Positions 33,019-44,846 are shown, counted from the stretch's first letter. The stretch: 64,000 nt of DNA from Ooceraea biroi (GCF_003672135.1 NC_039508.1:18239945-18303944); one strand, 5' to 3'. Notes: generated by a model not told the origin, from the sequence alone. A program made the numbers and translations.

Positions 33019-33650
33019 TTTGATATTAAAAAATAAAGGACATAATAATATTAAGCAGATATTTTTATACAAATAAATATTTTAATACATAAAAATATAT
33101 TTATGAATACAAATAAGTGTTTTTTTCACAATACTTGGCGCTGCTAAACCGAATCAAATATTGTCTTAGTATTGAAATAATCTAAAGATTACAATAATTT
33201 CCTTAAACTCTAAATTACATAACAACTCGCTGAAATACATATATATACAAATGTAGTTAAACTTATTCTGTGCTTAATTCGAATGTCACACACATACACA
33301 CACATGCACGAATCATTATATTAATTGCCTCGTTCTCTTTCTGTCTCTCTTGTGAATGCGTGCATGTGTGTGTATGTGTGTGACATTCGAATTAAGCACA
33401 GAATAAGTTTAACTACATTTGTATATATATGTATTTCAGCGAGTTGTTATGTAATTTAGAGTTTAAGGAAATTATTGTAATCTTTAGATTATTTCAATAC
33501 TAAGACAATATTTGATTCGGTTTAGCAGCGCCAAGTATTGTGAAAAAAACACTTATTTGTATTCATAAATATATTTTTATGTATTAAAATATTTATTTGT
33601 ATAAAAATATCTGCTTAATATTATTATGTCCTTTATTTTTTAATATCAAA

Positions 33651-33793
33651 GGCTAGTATTCGTAGTCCATTCTTATTTCCAGACGATCTGAAGTAATGTC
33701 TTAAGATGCTAATACGACTGTGTGATTGGTTTCAAATATCTTATAATTGTACTTAAGATGGTCTTAAATCAGAATCAACAATGAATATCGGCC
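33651..33793. mobile_element. 143-bp MITE (right-arm mirror copy)
   Basis: Reverse complement of 32,876-33,018, part of the palindrome's right arm. Confidence 0.75.
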
Positions 33794-34069
33794 AAAAGGT
33801 AATAATAAAGTAATAGCTTTCCGGTTTGCATAAATACCCATTGTAGTTGGCGCAATTTGTTCATATCATTAGTTTTGTAGAGTCCTTTTTTGAAAGAACT
33901 TCAGGCGCGTATACTTGGCGCTTTTTTGTACCTTTTTTTAAAAGGTAATTTTGTTGTGATTTCACACATTTTGTAGTGTACAGTGTGTTATTCTTTTTTA
34001 TAATATATGAGGAGATAAAAGCCATAGTCCTGTCAGTCAAGGTTTTTAAAAGTATTAACTTACATGTTT

Positions 34070-34359
34070 CCTATTCTAAAAAAGGCGTGTTAACTTCATG
34101 AAGTTCTTTTTTATCGAATATTGAGGCCTCTTTTCCGCCACGCTGATTGGTTATCTCGCTTGGCTCGAACTTCGTGTGGCTTGAACTTCGTGTTGCGAAT
34201 GTCAGAATGTCATAGTGGCTGTAAGTGCGGTTATATTGACAATTTTATTTATTATTTCTTAGGAACGTGAAAACGGCAGCTGTCAATTCTGTCAAATTTG
34301 TATATTGATGAAACACGATGAAATAAATATAACACCTTTAACGCCTTTTTTAGAATAGG
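34070..34359. mobile_element. 290-bp MITE (right-arm mirror copy)
   Basis: Reverse complement of 32,309-32,598, part of the palindrome's right arm. Confidence 0.75.
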
Positions 34360-34552
34360 ATTTGTGGTATTTATTATATAATAAATAATAGATGAATATT
34401 ATTATTCGAAAACATTATTAATATTGAAAAATAAAATAGCGCGCGCATAGCACTCGCTCTCTCGCCCTCTCGCTCTCTCATTCACTCGCTCTCTTGCCCT
34501 CCCGCTCTCTCGCACTCTCACTCTCTATCGTCATCGACGTGGTGCAACGTCG

Positions 34553-34584
<32 letters not shown>

Positions 34585-35093
34585 GTCGTTGTCGACGTGG
34601 TGCAACGACGTCATCGTCGTCGTCGACGTGGTGTTGCAGCTTCAAGTGTTTCAGAATATTTTCTATCTCTTTTCTTTGAAGCTTCTGAAGCATCAACTGG
34701 ACCGCAGCCCGCGTCGTACATGCTCTCTTATCGCATTTTACATCTCTGGCGCACACGAGAAAACCGATATTAGCTGCTGCCATCTAGTTCAAAAGAACGA
34801 ACTGTACAAACGACGATGATAATGATAACGACGACGTTTCTTAAGTGAAATTTGCCAATTTCAGACTTTGCATCGCCATATCTCCGCTCGTAGGGCACGT
34901 AGAAGAAAAATAAAAACACTTTTATTACATAATTCGACCCCAAGCTATCCATTGAGCCTACTCTGAACTTGATCCGTTCAGCGGTTATTGAGATCTAATA
35001 ATCTGAGTATCTGCGAAAGCGTCGCTTCGCGTAACAGTACACGGTCGGTCTCGCTGCGCATATACTTGGCGTGAGACACTACCGTGTCTCTTG

Positions 35094-35963
35094 ATACTGT
35101 AAAAATATCATTTTCTACAAAGTACTATCCTTATTGAGATAGTTTTTGGTGAATTGTAATCGTTTTTCCTGATTAGTCATATTGATCGTATTGACTAAAT
35201 TTCGTTCTCATTACAGTCATTTATGCGCATTACATTCCCGGATACTATTAACTAAAACATCTCGTCTTTCCATTATTGTAACAGTCGTAGGAGCACTAAT
35301 TGTATTCTTTTTTAATAAGGACAATATGTTTCGTCGGTCTTCGAAAGAATGTGCGATCGATCACCTATGGGCAAATTGTTCATGGTTTTCTGCGCATAAT
35401 ATCGGTTAATAATTAACTAAATTTGTTGAATCTATACCAACAAGTTTTAAAATGTTATGGAACTTTTTCATTAATTATCTAACAATAATTTTTCTTTCTT
35501 TCTCAGTAGTCTCGCTTCGTTTTCGACTTTTTCTCGCAAAATAAAAAACAACGATTAAGGAATTCGCGTTAATATATATAAAAGAGAGATTTAACCGGAC
35601 AAAATCGAATATAAAGAAACATACAATTTCCCCTTTTTTCTAGTTAAAAGTAAATTTTTCTTATCAATATAATGGATGCACGAATACTTTGTGCGCTTTA
35701 GGAAATTATTATTTTTCATTATCTTATTGTTTTGAAATTCTATAATTTATAAATTTTGTTTTTATTAAATATATTAAAGGCAGACTTCATCATATATAAG
35801 AACGATTACTTGTTTATTACTTACTATCATATAATTACTTATTATCATATACTATTATATAAAAACAAAAAAACTATTTTCTGTAAAAATTTCTGACATA
35901 TGATACTTTTTAAACTCATTATACATTAAACACTAGGTAATTGTAAGAAGAATAAAAAATTAA
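35094..35963. other. AT-rich spacer between palindrome and Merlin
   Basis: The first 40 bases may be the last codons of the interrupted USP domain (a frame reads TVKISFSTKYYPY). The remainder is AT-rich with no recognised gene or repeat end. Confidence 0.4.
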
Positions 35964-36339
35964 GGTAATTATGCATTTTAGGGGAGTCAGCTCCGATGAC
36001 CTTGACCTTGACATATGTTGTCAACAGTACTCTCCTGAGTGACCTTCAAAAAGTTTTAGCCGTCGCTCGTTGTTCATTAAAAAGTTATTAACAAAAATTA
36101 AACTTAACATTAACTCGATTAAAGCAGAAAATAATTTGTATACACCTGTTTTGTGTTTTGGTTAAAATAAAGAATACTTTGTATTTATAAATAAACTATT
36201 CTATATTAATAATTCACTACTTTAAATAAATTTTGTTCGTTCATATTCAAAATAACTATTATATTTTCGAAACTTATGTCTCCTTATGTGTATAATTACC
36301 GGTTATATTTTCTGAAATTGGAGCTCCGGACATATAGGC

Positions 36340-36520
36340 TCGGTTTTCAGCCCGCTTCGCGGGAGGGCGGGGAGGAAGGGGCCTCGCCCCTTCCCCCGCC
36401 GGGATCCGTGCCGTGTACCAAGTAATCAAAATCTGTGTGAAATTTGTTACACTGGCTCCGGCGGGGGGGGGGAAGCTCCTGCCCCCACCCTCCCGCGAAG
36501 CGGGCTGAAAACGATACCAA
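36340..36520. repeat. GC-rich inverted repeat with CCCGCTTCGCGGG hairpins
   Basis: TTTTCAGCCCGCTTCGCGGG at 36,343 is mirrored by CCCGCGAAGCGGGCTGAAAA near 36,490-36,510, with G/C-rich purine and pyrimidine runs between. The same CCCGCTTCGCGGGA hairpin recurs near the Merlin right end (47,656-47,670). It lies in Merlin subterminal DNA; function unknown. Confidence 0.7.
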
Positions 36521-36859
36521 TACCATCCCACACCGCCCCCTATGTCATTCGTTCCTAGTCCCCCTGCAGTTTGTTTCTATTTTTTTCGGTGGGAGTGTAG
36601 GTGGACGGGCTTTGCCCTGCATTACCCGCCCCACGCAAAGATTATCGAGTCATTGGTACAATTCTACAGTCGAAAACGCATGCGAATTCTATTCTATATA
36701 TTAACGATTCACTGCTTTAAATGACACCTAACCCAACCCATCCCCTGTTTTTTATTTTGCAAAGTACATGCGTGGATACAGTGTGTTCCGCTCCGCTACG
36801 GGGGGCGCCACTTCCAAAAATCTAACCCAACCCAACCCATTCCCTGTTTTTATATTGTA

Positions 36860-37225
36860 ACACATGATTATAAAGAATTAATTGCATTTCTAGCACAGAA
36901 GAAAGTTATTCGTAATCAAATAATGTGTCCTCGGTGCAACAAACTTGTGCATTTAAATCTTGAGCAGTCGCAGTCACTTATGATGCAGTGCAGTAATATG
37001 TACTATAAAAAAGTTCATAGCAGAAAACGAATTAGAAAAACGTGCAACTTTAAGATTAGTGCTTTAACTAATACATGGTTTGCACGAGCTGCACTGGATT
37101 TGCCAACAATTTGTCGTTTAATTTGCTACTTCCTGCTATTAAATTCTCCACGACAATTAATTTTACAACAAGAATTATCTATTACGTCTCACACAGCAGT
37201 TGACTGGATAAAGTTTTGTCGAGAA
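36860..37225 (+). pseudogene. Merlin transposase exon 1
   Basis: The frame DYKELIAFLAQKKVIRNQIM leads into CPRCNKLVHLN, a zinc-ribbon-like CPxC start typical of IS1595/Merlin proteins, then a basic region and TSHTAVDWIKFCRE. It ends at GAA-GTAGTT, a plausible donor at 37,226. The start codon is uncertain because the frame is open upstream. It pairs with exon 2 at 46,924. Confidence 0.75.
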
Positions 37226-37816
37226 GTAGTTTTTATTTTTTACATTTATTGCTATTACACAGCTATTTATTGCATACCTTTGACTATATAACCATGGACT
37301 GCCAGTTATCCCTACTTTTCCTATTCTAACAATAGTTGCTGTGTAATGAACATAAAACGCGCCCTCATTGACCAAATGGCTGAAAATGGAAACATAAAGT
37401 GAGATTCCGATGATAAAAGAGGAAGAAAGAGAAAGATAGAATATAATATATGTCGCTGTTTTACCCACTTTTAGCAGAGTAAAATCCATGTTAGCAGAAA
37501 ACACAGAATCATCTTTAGTATATATTAATTATATTAAATGTACATTGAACACTCACTTATTACTAACATTTAATTTTATAAATATTGAAATAAAGTAAAA
37601 CGAAATGAAATTAATACGGGATAGTATAGACTTATTATATTTTATTGTTATTATAATTATGTTGTGAACAAAATTAAAAATTTGAACGTTTAAAACATAA
37701 CATTTATAACATAATATAAGGAAACGATACACGAAATATATAAAACAGAACAGTAATAAAATTGGAACAGAACAGACGTATAGAACAGAAAAATAAGTTA
37801 CAAATAAACAATTATA

Positions 37817-38407
37817 TTACTGTCCGTTAAAAATGACGGCTTTTGTCAAGGTACGTCGTATATAAATTTTTTGTTCTGATAAGGTAATGTGTTTACCTTC
37901 ATGAGACAATTTAATTTCTAAATAATAAGAAATGATTAATTTAATTAAAATATATTTATGATTTTCTAGCACTTCAAGTTCTTTAACGTGCATATCAAAG
38001 TTAATAAATAAATTTTCAGAACTTAAATTTCTAAAAGTGACCTGGACCATTGTAGGTATGATATTTCTCAGTTTTAACTTATTTTGCAATTTGAATGAGT
38101 TAAAAACTTTATCGCAAACTGTAACTATCTTATAGGTATCACTTCTAGGATATCGCAAAAAACCAAAACTCTTTCGTTTAATAAATTGGGAGTTAACTGC
38201 TTCACATTCATTCAAGAGCTGGAAACATGTACAGCATTTCAATTTTTTAAAAAGTTTAAATTCAACGAAGCCTGTAATGTATAAAACAGCATGATGTAAA
38301 CTGTAATTAACATGTTCAAGAGGAATATCATCGACAATTATATTTTCTTCCACAGTGTCTAAAGTCTGATCATATGTCATATCCAATTTTTTTGCCGACG
38401 ATGACAC
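37817..38407 (-). pseudogene. P-like transposase 2, C-terminal exon
   Basis: VNYSLHHAVLYITGFVEFKL followed by KCCTCFQLL resembles the C-terminal Cys-containing region of THAP9/P transposases ('YI-GFV--KL-----C--C---L'). The frame is open for 196 codons to a stop at 37,817. Its upstream junction with the catalytic exon is destroyed by the element at 38,410-40,440. Confidence 0.7.
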
Positions 38408-39066
38408 CGTTAAAATACTTGTATTGCTTATAGTCCAGTAAAATTAGACTTTGACTTCATAAAAATTAGGAACAAGCTGAATTTTTAGGGAGACCTTTAT
38501 TTCGATGTTCTAATGAAATCCTGAAAAGTACCCTTAATTTGACCCATGGGTTTTTTTTATAGGGGGTGAAAGGGGGTAAATTTTAGTTTTTTGCCATTAT
38601 CTCGAAAACTATCAATTGTTCGAGAAAAACAGTTATTATCAAAATTGTAGCTCATACAATTCTCTACAAAAAGGTTATTATACTTTTTTCCGTGAAATCA
38701 AGCGTTTCGAAGATATAGAGTGAAGTAAATCTGAAAGAGAAAATGTGCACATCATTGTAGTATTATATGACTATGAGGTGCAGAAAAGTTATATTACAAA
38801 TATTCTGCTGTCGAAAAAGATTTTATAAGTATCTACAGACAAACTGAAAGCTAAGTATTATACTATTTATTGTGTTCGAACCCTCATGCGACCTTGACGA
38901 GCAGCTGTCCGGCACACACAGAGAAGGGCGTTCTCTACCTGCGTTTTATGTGTGTTAGTGTGTTTGTGTCGCTCTAAGTATATATTAGATGGTACAACCA
39001 GTCTTTGAGAAGTTCTTATGGTAATCGCATCGGACGTGTTATAAATATTTTTATTACAATATTTCT

Positions 39067-39415
39067 GTGAAATCTCGAGAAATGGCCAAAATGGAAGGAA
39101 TGTGTTTCATTTGTTCTAATCCTTTATCGGATGGTCAAACTGTTGTGGTTGAGCGTGGGATGCAAACTTTACGAAACGCGAGTAAAGAAAGGAACGATGG
39201 AAAAATAGAATATTTACGTGATGCTACTTCCATTGAAGTTCATATTGATTGCCGTAGAAACTATGTTCGGAAGAGTAGCATTGCCGCCTTCGTTTCGAAA
39301 AGGGAGCGTGAAAATGACGGTCCTAGTACGTCTTCAAGTTCAAGTCCACCGCGTACTAGATTACGTATAAGTGAACAGCCTTCTTTTGATTTTGAAAAGT
39401 TGTGTTTTTTTATCT
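39067..39415 (+). pseudogene. N-terminal zinc-binding domain protein of the unrecognised element
   Basis: The frame contains CFICSNPLSDGQTVVVERGM then NASKERNDGKI and VHIDCRRNYVRKSS: two Cys pairs and a His-Cys, likely one zinc site, then a Ser-rich basic linker (SRPSTSSSSSPPRTRLR-like). Similar uncharacterised proteins with a C..C...RG...L..AS..R.D.......H..C...Y pattern occur in animals and transposons, from memory. The frame is interrupted at 39,416 by the nested palindrome, so the catalytic part, if any, is missing. No function is proposed. Confidence 0.5.
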
Positions 39416-40027
39416 GGTGTCCCCGGTAGGCCTAATCCACATTGAAATGTGCTAGAAAAAATGTTTTTTATTATTCGGTCTCTTCCTCTACATCTGTTTC
39501 CTTTGAAGCTTCCTCATCTTCCTCAGTAATTTCCTCAATATGTTCTTCATCTATTGTTTCTTCTGTTTCTTGTATTAAGAAAGTCATTGGATCTATATCG
39601 TCGTAAACATCCATAATGCTTTCTGTTACTTCAGTCGCGACGTTTAAACAAGATTGTCCACGGCAGTGCCCGCATACCGCAGAACAGAGAAGACCTATTT
39701 TTCTACAGCTACAGCTCGCGCTACAGCAACGTAAAAATATTTAAATATTTAAATATTTTTTTATATATTTTGATTGTCCGTGGACAATCTTGTTTAAACG
39801 TCGCGACTGAAGTAACAGAAAGCACTATGGATGTTTACGACGATATAGATCCAATGACTTTCTTAATACAAGAAACAGAAGAAACAATAGATGAAGAACA
39901 TATTGAGGAAATTACTGAGGAAGATGAGGAAGCTTCAAAGGAAACAGATGTAGAGGAAGAGACCGATTAATATAAAAAAAATTTTTTCTAGCACATTTCA
40001 ATGTGGATTAAGCCTACCGGGGACACC
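39416..40027. mobile_element. Nested 612-bp palindrome, GGTGTCCCCGGTAGGCC ends
   Basis: GGTGTCCCCGGTAGGCCTAA and its reverse complement bound two arms of about 245 and 250 bp around a 120-bp centre (about 39,660-39,780). Both arms encode the same acidic protein tail. No target duplication is evident. Confidence 0.8.
39818..39970 (+). pseudogene. Acidic C-terminal tail encoded in both palindrome arms
   Basis: STMDVYDDIDPMTFLIQETE then a Glu/Asp-rich end and a stop at 39,968-39,970. The mirror frame lies at about 39,480-39,630 on the minus strand. It resembles the acidic C-termini of DDE transposases and suggests that the palindrome arms captured the 3' end of a transposase gene, as in the DD41D elements. 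Confidence 0.45.
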
Positions 40028-40455
40028 ACATAAAAAAAAACGCGCCCAGTACTCTACCCCCGCGGTGGTGTGGAAAGGAGTACGTTTTTTACGAACTACA
40101 GACATTGCAACTTTACCGCCCGTTTTACTCAAAAACGATTAGTTATACGAAAAAAAGTATAACAACCTTTTTTGTAGAAAAGTTTATGAGCTACAATTTT
40201 GATAATAACTATTTTTCTCGAAAAATTGATAGTTTTCGAGATTATGGAAAAAAACTAAAATTTACCCCCTTTCACCTCCTATAAATAAAAAACCCATGGG
40301 TCAAATTAAGAGTACTTTTCAGGATTTCATTAGAACATCGAAATAAAGGTCTCCATAAAAATTCAGCTTGTTCCTAATTTTTTTATAGTTTTGCCCTTTT
40401 CAAGTCTAATTTTACTGAGCTATTATAGCAATACAGTTTGCCTGCGCTGAAGATT

Positions 40456-41836
40456 TCACTTCGTTATGACGAAGTAACCGTTTATAAGCAGATGAAATTG
40501 CATGCAATTGAGATTATTATTATATCCTCCCATTGCTCGTATACATGAGAAAAATATCTCTAAATGGTCTTGTGATAATTTGTAGGAGAGTATGTACTGT
40601 AAGTAGCCGGTCTCTACATATTCATGAAACATGTTTTTTAAATTATTCATATCTATTATGAAACCAAGAAATCCTATTTTGATTTTTGTACTTGTAATGA
40701 AACATCCATTGATTTTAAGTTTTATTTTCGAAAAGTACTCAATGGCTTCTGTGAAAAAATTGAAAATTTTTTCAGCGGTATTGTTACTTAAAGGTTTCTT
40801 AAAATTATTAGAAAATGTACTCCTAGTATTTAAGCAATCAAACACATTATTGCACATTCGACAAAATTGTGCAGTTGCAGCGCAGCCTTGAAAGTCTGAA
40901 TGTTTATCATTTAGAAGTTGCTCTAACGCTATTGCACAACTTTCGCTGAGTATATGAGCAGCTAGTTTCACATTCATTTTATTTTTTGCCCACTGTAAGT
41001 GTTTTTGATTTACTTTATTTGCTAGATGAAAACATCCAGCTTCCTGTAACTTAATTAAATTTTCAATAAATTGAAAATTGATTTCATTATCGTTTGCATC
41101 ATATAATATGCGCTTTGATGCAAATGCATTCCTTATCAATTTTATCATATGTGCGGCATCTAAAAATATGAAAATATTACGTCCTGTTATAGGATGTTTA
41201 AGAAACGCTTTGTTATTAAGGATATTTGCTTCAAGTACTTTGCACATAGAGATATTTGCGGGAAGTCCATCGAAAGTAAATGCTATTACTTCAATTCCAG
41301 ATGGTGCTATAAATTCTAAGATCTTCCTAGTAATTTCGGCTCGCTCTTCAGCCGTTAACCCAGCAACCAAAAAGTAGCCTACAGGTAGTTTCCATCGCTC
41401 ATTGATACATGTAATTAGATAAACTAGAGCTTCTTTTGCGAGAGGTAATTCTTCCGGATTTTGTATGACGATCCCATGATCAACATAACCAACTAATCTT
41501 TTCTGCACCCTGTCCCATTGGACATGCTTTCTAATGGCCATCTCGTCCATTGTCAAGCAGGCATATAATTATTTTCACCAGCAGCTTCACATTTTTGTTT
41601 TAATATTTCCACAGCTTCTGCGGTGAATTCAGGAGATCCTTTCGTACTACTGTACCAAGTTCGAATTGTGGAAGGAGCCGGTAGTTTATTTTGAAAGACT
41701 TGTCGAATGTAGTTATACGCTTTGGGACTGTAAAAGTGTACAGTTAAAGCAAAAGCTCTTAACTGTGTTGAATACTTCCCTTTTACTTTTCCTTGTTCAA
41801 TTTGTGTTATAATCGTAGATTCGTCGGCAACAGCCT
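40456..41836 (-). pseudogene. P-like transposase 2, catalytic (RNase H-like) region
   Basis: The minus strand reads KYSTQLRAFALTVHFYSPKA and NYIRQVFQNKLPAPSTIRTW (41,836-41,590). After a one-base shift it continues TMDEMAIRKHVQWDRVQKRL (first acidic pair), AFTFDGLPANISMC (second Asp, F-DG-P-N) and IFIFLDAAHMIKLIRNAF (the D..H..K..RN motif conserved in P/THAP9). It ends near the HLEIFFSCIRAMGGYNNN motif with the last acidic residue. The key residues remain. It is separated from the N-terminal exons by the DD41D insertion and from the C-terminus by the 2 kb element. Confidence 0.9.
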
Positions 41837-42468
41837 ATTATATATAATAATCTAAATTAATAAAAAAACTCTAAACGCATAATATACAGGGTGTCTCGAT
41901 GACCCCGTGCCACCCGTTAATGACGTGTAGTTTGGACTTAGCTGAATAGAAAAGTCCAATGTCATTTTGCGATTTTCGCAATATTAACGGAGTTATTAAT
42001 TAATAAATATAAGCGAATGAGGGCGGGCGTGCAGCGAGATAGGTCGGTAGGAGGGCCGCGCGCTCTTTGATACCGCGAGCTGGGCGGCGCGCGGTGAGGG
42101 AGAATGGGGTGTCTTAGATACTGACAATAACAAGGGCGCGCGGGGGGTCCTCCTACTGACGGCTATCTTGGAGACTGATAGAAACAGCGTGTTACGCTGG
42201 GGCCCCGCGCTGAGCGATAATTGATTCATATCCTTTTTTCCAAAATAGTTTATTTTGTGGCAATTTTATTTTAAGGTAAAAGAAATTGTTTTTAAGGCAA
42301 AGGAAAGGAAATCTATCGTTTCCTCACCACCTTGCGGTAGATAGCACGGAGCGTTTTTTTAGGGCCGGTTTTTCAATCATGGTTTAAACGTAGATCTAAG
42401 TTTAAACCATGATTGAAAAACCGGTCCTTAAAGTGGTTTCTCCAATAGACCTAATCCACTCTCATTAT

Positions 42469-43674
42469 TTAATGCAATAATTGTTCGAAGTGCCTTCCTC
42501 GTTGCTCTATGCAAAGTTCGACTCTTCGAACAATGTTACGCGTTGCACGTTGCGCCATGTCCGGCGTGATGGTATTGAAGACCGCGATAATTGCTTCACG
42601 TACTTCATGTTCTGTGCCATCCCGCCAGTGCTCGACTAAATTCTTTATGTAGCCCCAAACAAAATAATCTAATACATTCAGATCCGGCGATCGCGCCGGC
42701 CAAGCGATTGGGCCATCACGGCCCATCCACCTGTCCGGAAAACGCGCGTTCAAAATTTCACGTGCTTGTCGCGAAAAATGAGTAGGAGCCCCGTCTTGCT
42801 GGAAAATCATCTGCGTTCGTAAAAGTAAAGGAATATTTTCCAGTAATATTGACAAATGATTTTCCAGAAAATCTGAATAAATTTGCCCATTAAGTCGTGG
42901 CGGGAAAAAGAATGGACCAATCTGAAAATCAAAGACAAGAAACTTAGGTAAAATTGCAACAAAAAGTCTTATTTAACTCATTTACTCAAGCTTACTATTT
43001 CATTTCCGATGATTCCTGCCCACACGTTTACGCTCCATCGATATTGGAAAGAGCTAATGCGAATAGCATGCGGATTTTCTTCTCGCCATGTTATAAAATT
43101 ACGAGAATTAAAAATTCCGTTAGGCGTAAATGTAGCCTCATCGGTCCATAGAATTCGATCGGGGAAAGAAACGTCTCGCCGATGCTGCGCAAGGAATCCT
43201 GTGCATGTTTCGCCAATGATTAATAATATACGAAAATCGCCAATAGTTAATAATGTACGATAATCGTCATTAATGACGAAGAATAAAAATACCTCCACAA
43301 AAACATATTCGATGTTCATAGTCTCCCGCACGAAGTTGTTAGACCCGTTGGTAATGGTACGGATGTAATCCGTTCCGTGTTAAAGTACGATGCACCGCGC
43401 ATCGCTACAGGCCAAGTTCGTGAGCTGCACGTCGTATACTCATGTTCGGGTTTTCTGTGAACAATTGCAGGATTCTCTCTTCCTCATTTGGGTGAGGATA
43501 TATGAAACGACCATTGTATCGCCAATTGGGTAAGAGAGATCCTGTTTCTCGGGCACGGTGGATGCATCTCGTAATTACGTTTCTGGATGGATGCCGTTGA
43601 TCGGGAAATCTTTCTGCGTAAATGCGTTCCGCAGCTCTGGCATTTTCTCCAGTCATCCCGTAACAAATGATCAT
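42469..43674 (-). pseudogene. DD41D transposase 4 with two introns, broken
   Basis: The N-terminus FVDMIICYGMTGENARAAER (43,690-43,405) includes the helix-turn-helix NMSIRRAAHELGL; a frameshift follows, then VHRTLTRNGLHPYHYQRV and a stop. By analogy with the right arm, an intron with AG-GTATTTTTATT donor and TGCACAG acceptor precedes FLAQHRRDVSFPDRILWTDE (first Asp), and a second intron (74 bp in the mirror, 44,320-44,393) precedes IGPFFFPPRLNGQIY. The last exon has IFQQDGAPTHFSR (second Asp) and ARSPDLNVLDYFVWGY (third Asp, again 41 residues apart), ending GRHFEQLLH at 42,469. Introns are unusual for mariners. Confidence 0.8.
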
Positions 43675-43994
43675 GTCAACGAATTCCTCAGACGTAAATT
43701 AATCCATTGCACTTTATATCTGTTCACTCAATGTGTGAAAACCACGTGCGAGAAATATGCATAAAACGAAGAACATGGATTACAATAAGCTCGCTTGCGA
43801 TCTCTACTTCGATTTGCCCGTGATTCCGACTTGAATCTCTAATCAGACGATATTTGTCTCTCAACGCTGCTCGACAAATAACTCTGGCTGTTTTCTGTTT
43901 TTGGTCTATTTATCCTATTTGGCTATAGTTGGGAGTATTTTGATCTATCGCTCTTTACAGTATCATTATCAACAAAGCCAGCGTCCTCGAGAAC

Positions 43995-44846
43995 TATGAA
44001 CATCGAATATGTTTTTGTGGAGGTATTTTTATTCTTCGTCATTAATGACGATTATCGTACATTATTAACTATTGGCGATTTTCGTATATTATTAATCATT
44101 GGCGAAACATGCACAGGATTCCTTGCGCAGCATCGGCGAGACGTTTCTTTCCCCGATCGAATTCTATGGACCGATGAGGCTACATTTACGCCTAACGGAA
44201 TTTTTAATTCTCGTAATTTTATAACATGGCGAGAAGAAAATCCGCATGCTATTCGCATTAGCTCTTTCCAATATCGATGGAGCGTAAACGTGTGGGCAGG
44301 AATCATCGGAAATGAAATAGTAAGCTTGAGTAAATGAGTTAAATAAGACTTTTTGTTGCAATTTTACCTAAGTTTCTTGTCTTTGATTTTCAGATTGGTC
44401 CATTCTTTTTCCCGCCACGACTTAATGGGCAAATTTATTCAGATTTTCTGGAAAATCATTTGTCAATATTACTGGAAAATATTCCTTTACTTTTACGAAC
44501 GCAGATGATTTTCCAGCAAGACGGGGCTCCTACTCATTTTTCGCGACAAGCACGTGAAATTTTGAACGCGCGTTTTCCGGACAGGTGGATGGGCCGTGAT
44601 GGCCCAATCGCTTGGCCGGCGCGATCGCCGGATCTGAATGTATTAGATTATTTTGTTTGGGGCTACATAAAGAATTTAGTCGAGCACTGGCGGGATGGCA
44701 CAGAACATGAAGTACGTGAAGCAATTATCGCGGTCTTCAATACCATCACGCCGGACATGGCGCAACGTGCAACGCGTAACATTGTTCGAAGAGTCGAACT
44801 TTGCATAGAGCAACGAGGAAGGCACTTCGAACAATTATTGCATTAA
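43995..44846 (+). pseudogene. Inverted transposase-4 3' part in right arm
   Basis: An exact mirror of the 3' two-thirds of transposase 4. Exon 43,996-44,022, intron 44,023-44,116 (GTATTT...TGCACAG), exon 44,117-44,319, intron 44,320-44,393 (GTAAGC...TTTTCAG), exon 44,394-44,846. The reading across both junctions keeps frame: EHRICFCG-GFLAQHRRD and GNEI-IGPFFFP. It lacks promoter and N-terminus. Confidence 0.85.

Larger units (their letters stand above)
31264..35093. mobile_element. 3.8 kb palindrome with GAGACACGGTAGTGTCTC ends
   Basis: The two arms, 31,264-33,311 and 33,360-35,093, are near-exact reverse complements around a 48-bp spacer. Termini read CAAGAGACACGGTAGTG and its complement, flanked by AT on both sides. 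The arms contain the GA-rich/GAC block and the 250-bp repeat seen at 1,361-2,045, plus two nested MITEs each. The left arm is about 310 bp longer, almost all from the GAC array. No transposase is encoded. It lies inside the PIF1-USP pseudogene. Confidence 0.85.
38410..40440. mobile_element. Unrecognised 2 kb element with long inverted ends
   Basis: Outer sequences TGTATTGCTTATAG...CAGTAAAATTAGACTT (left) and their inverted counterpart (right, ending near GCAATACA) frame about 350-bp inverted arms. The arms contain CCCATGGGTTTTTTTTATAG, a GGGGGTGAAAGGGGG run and TATCTCGAAAACTATC. No clear target duplication is seen. It carries one gene fragment (39,067 on), itself cut by a nested palindrome. 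Superfamily unknown. Confidence 0.65.

Noticed and set aside
36726..36850. Telomere-like CCTAACCC repeats
   Set aside because: Only short irregular AACCCAACCC words inside Merlin; not a tandem TTAGG array.
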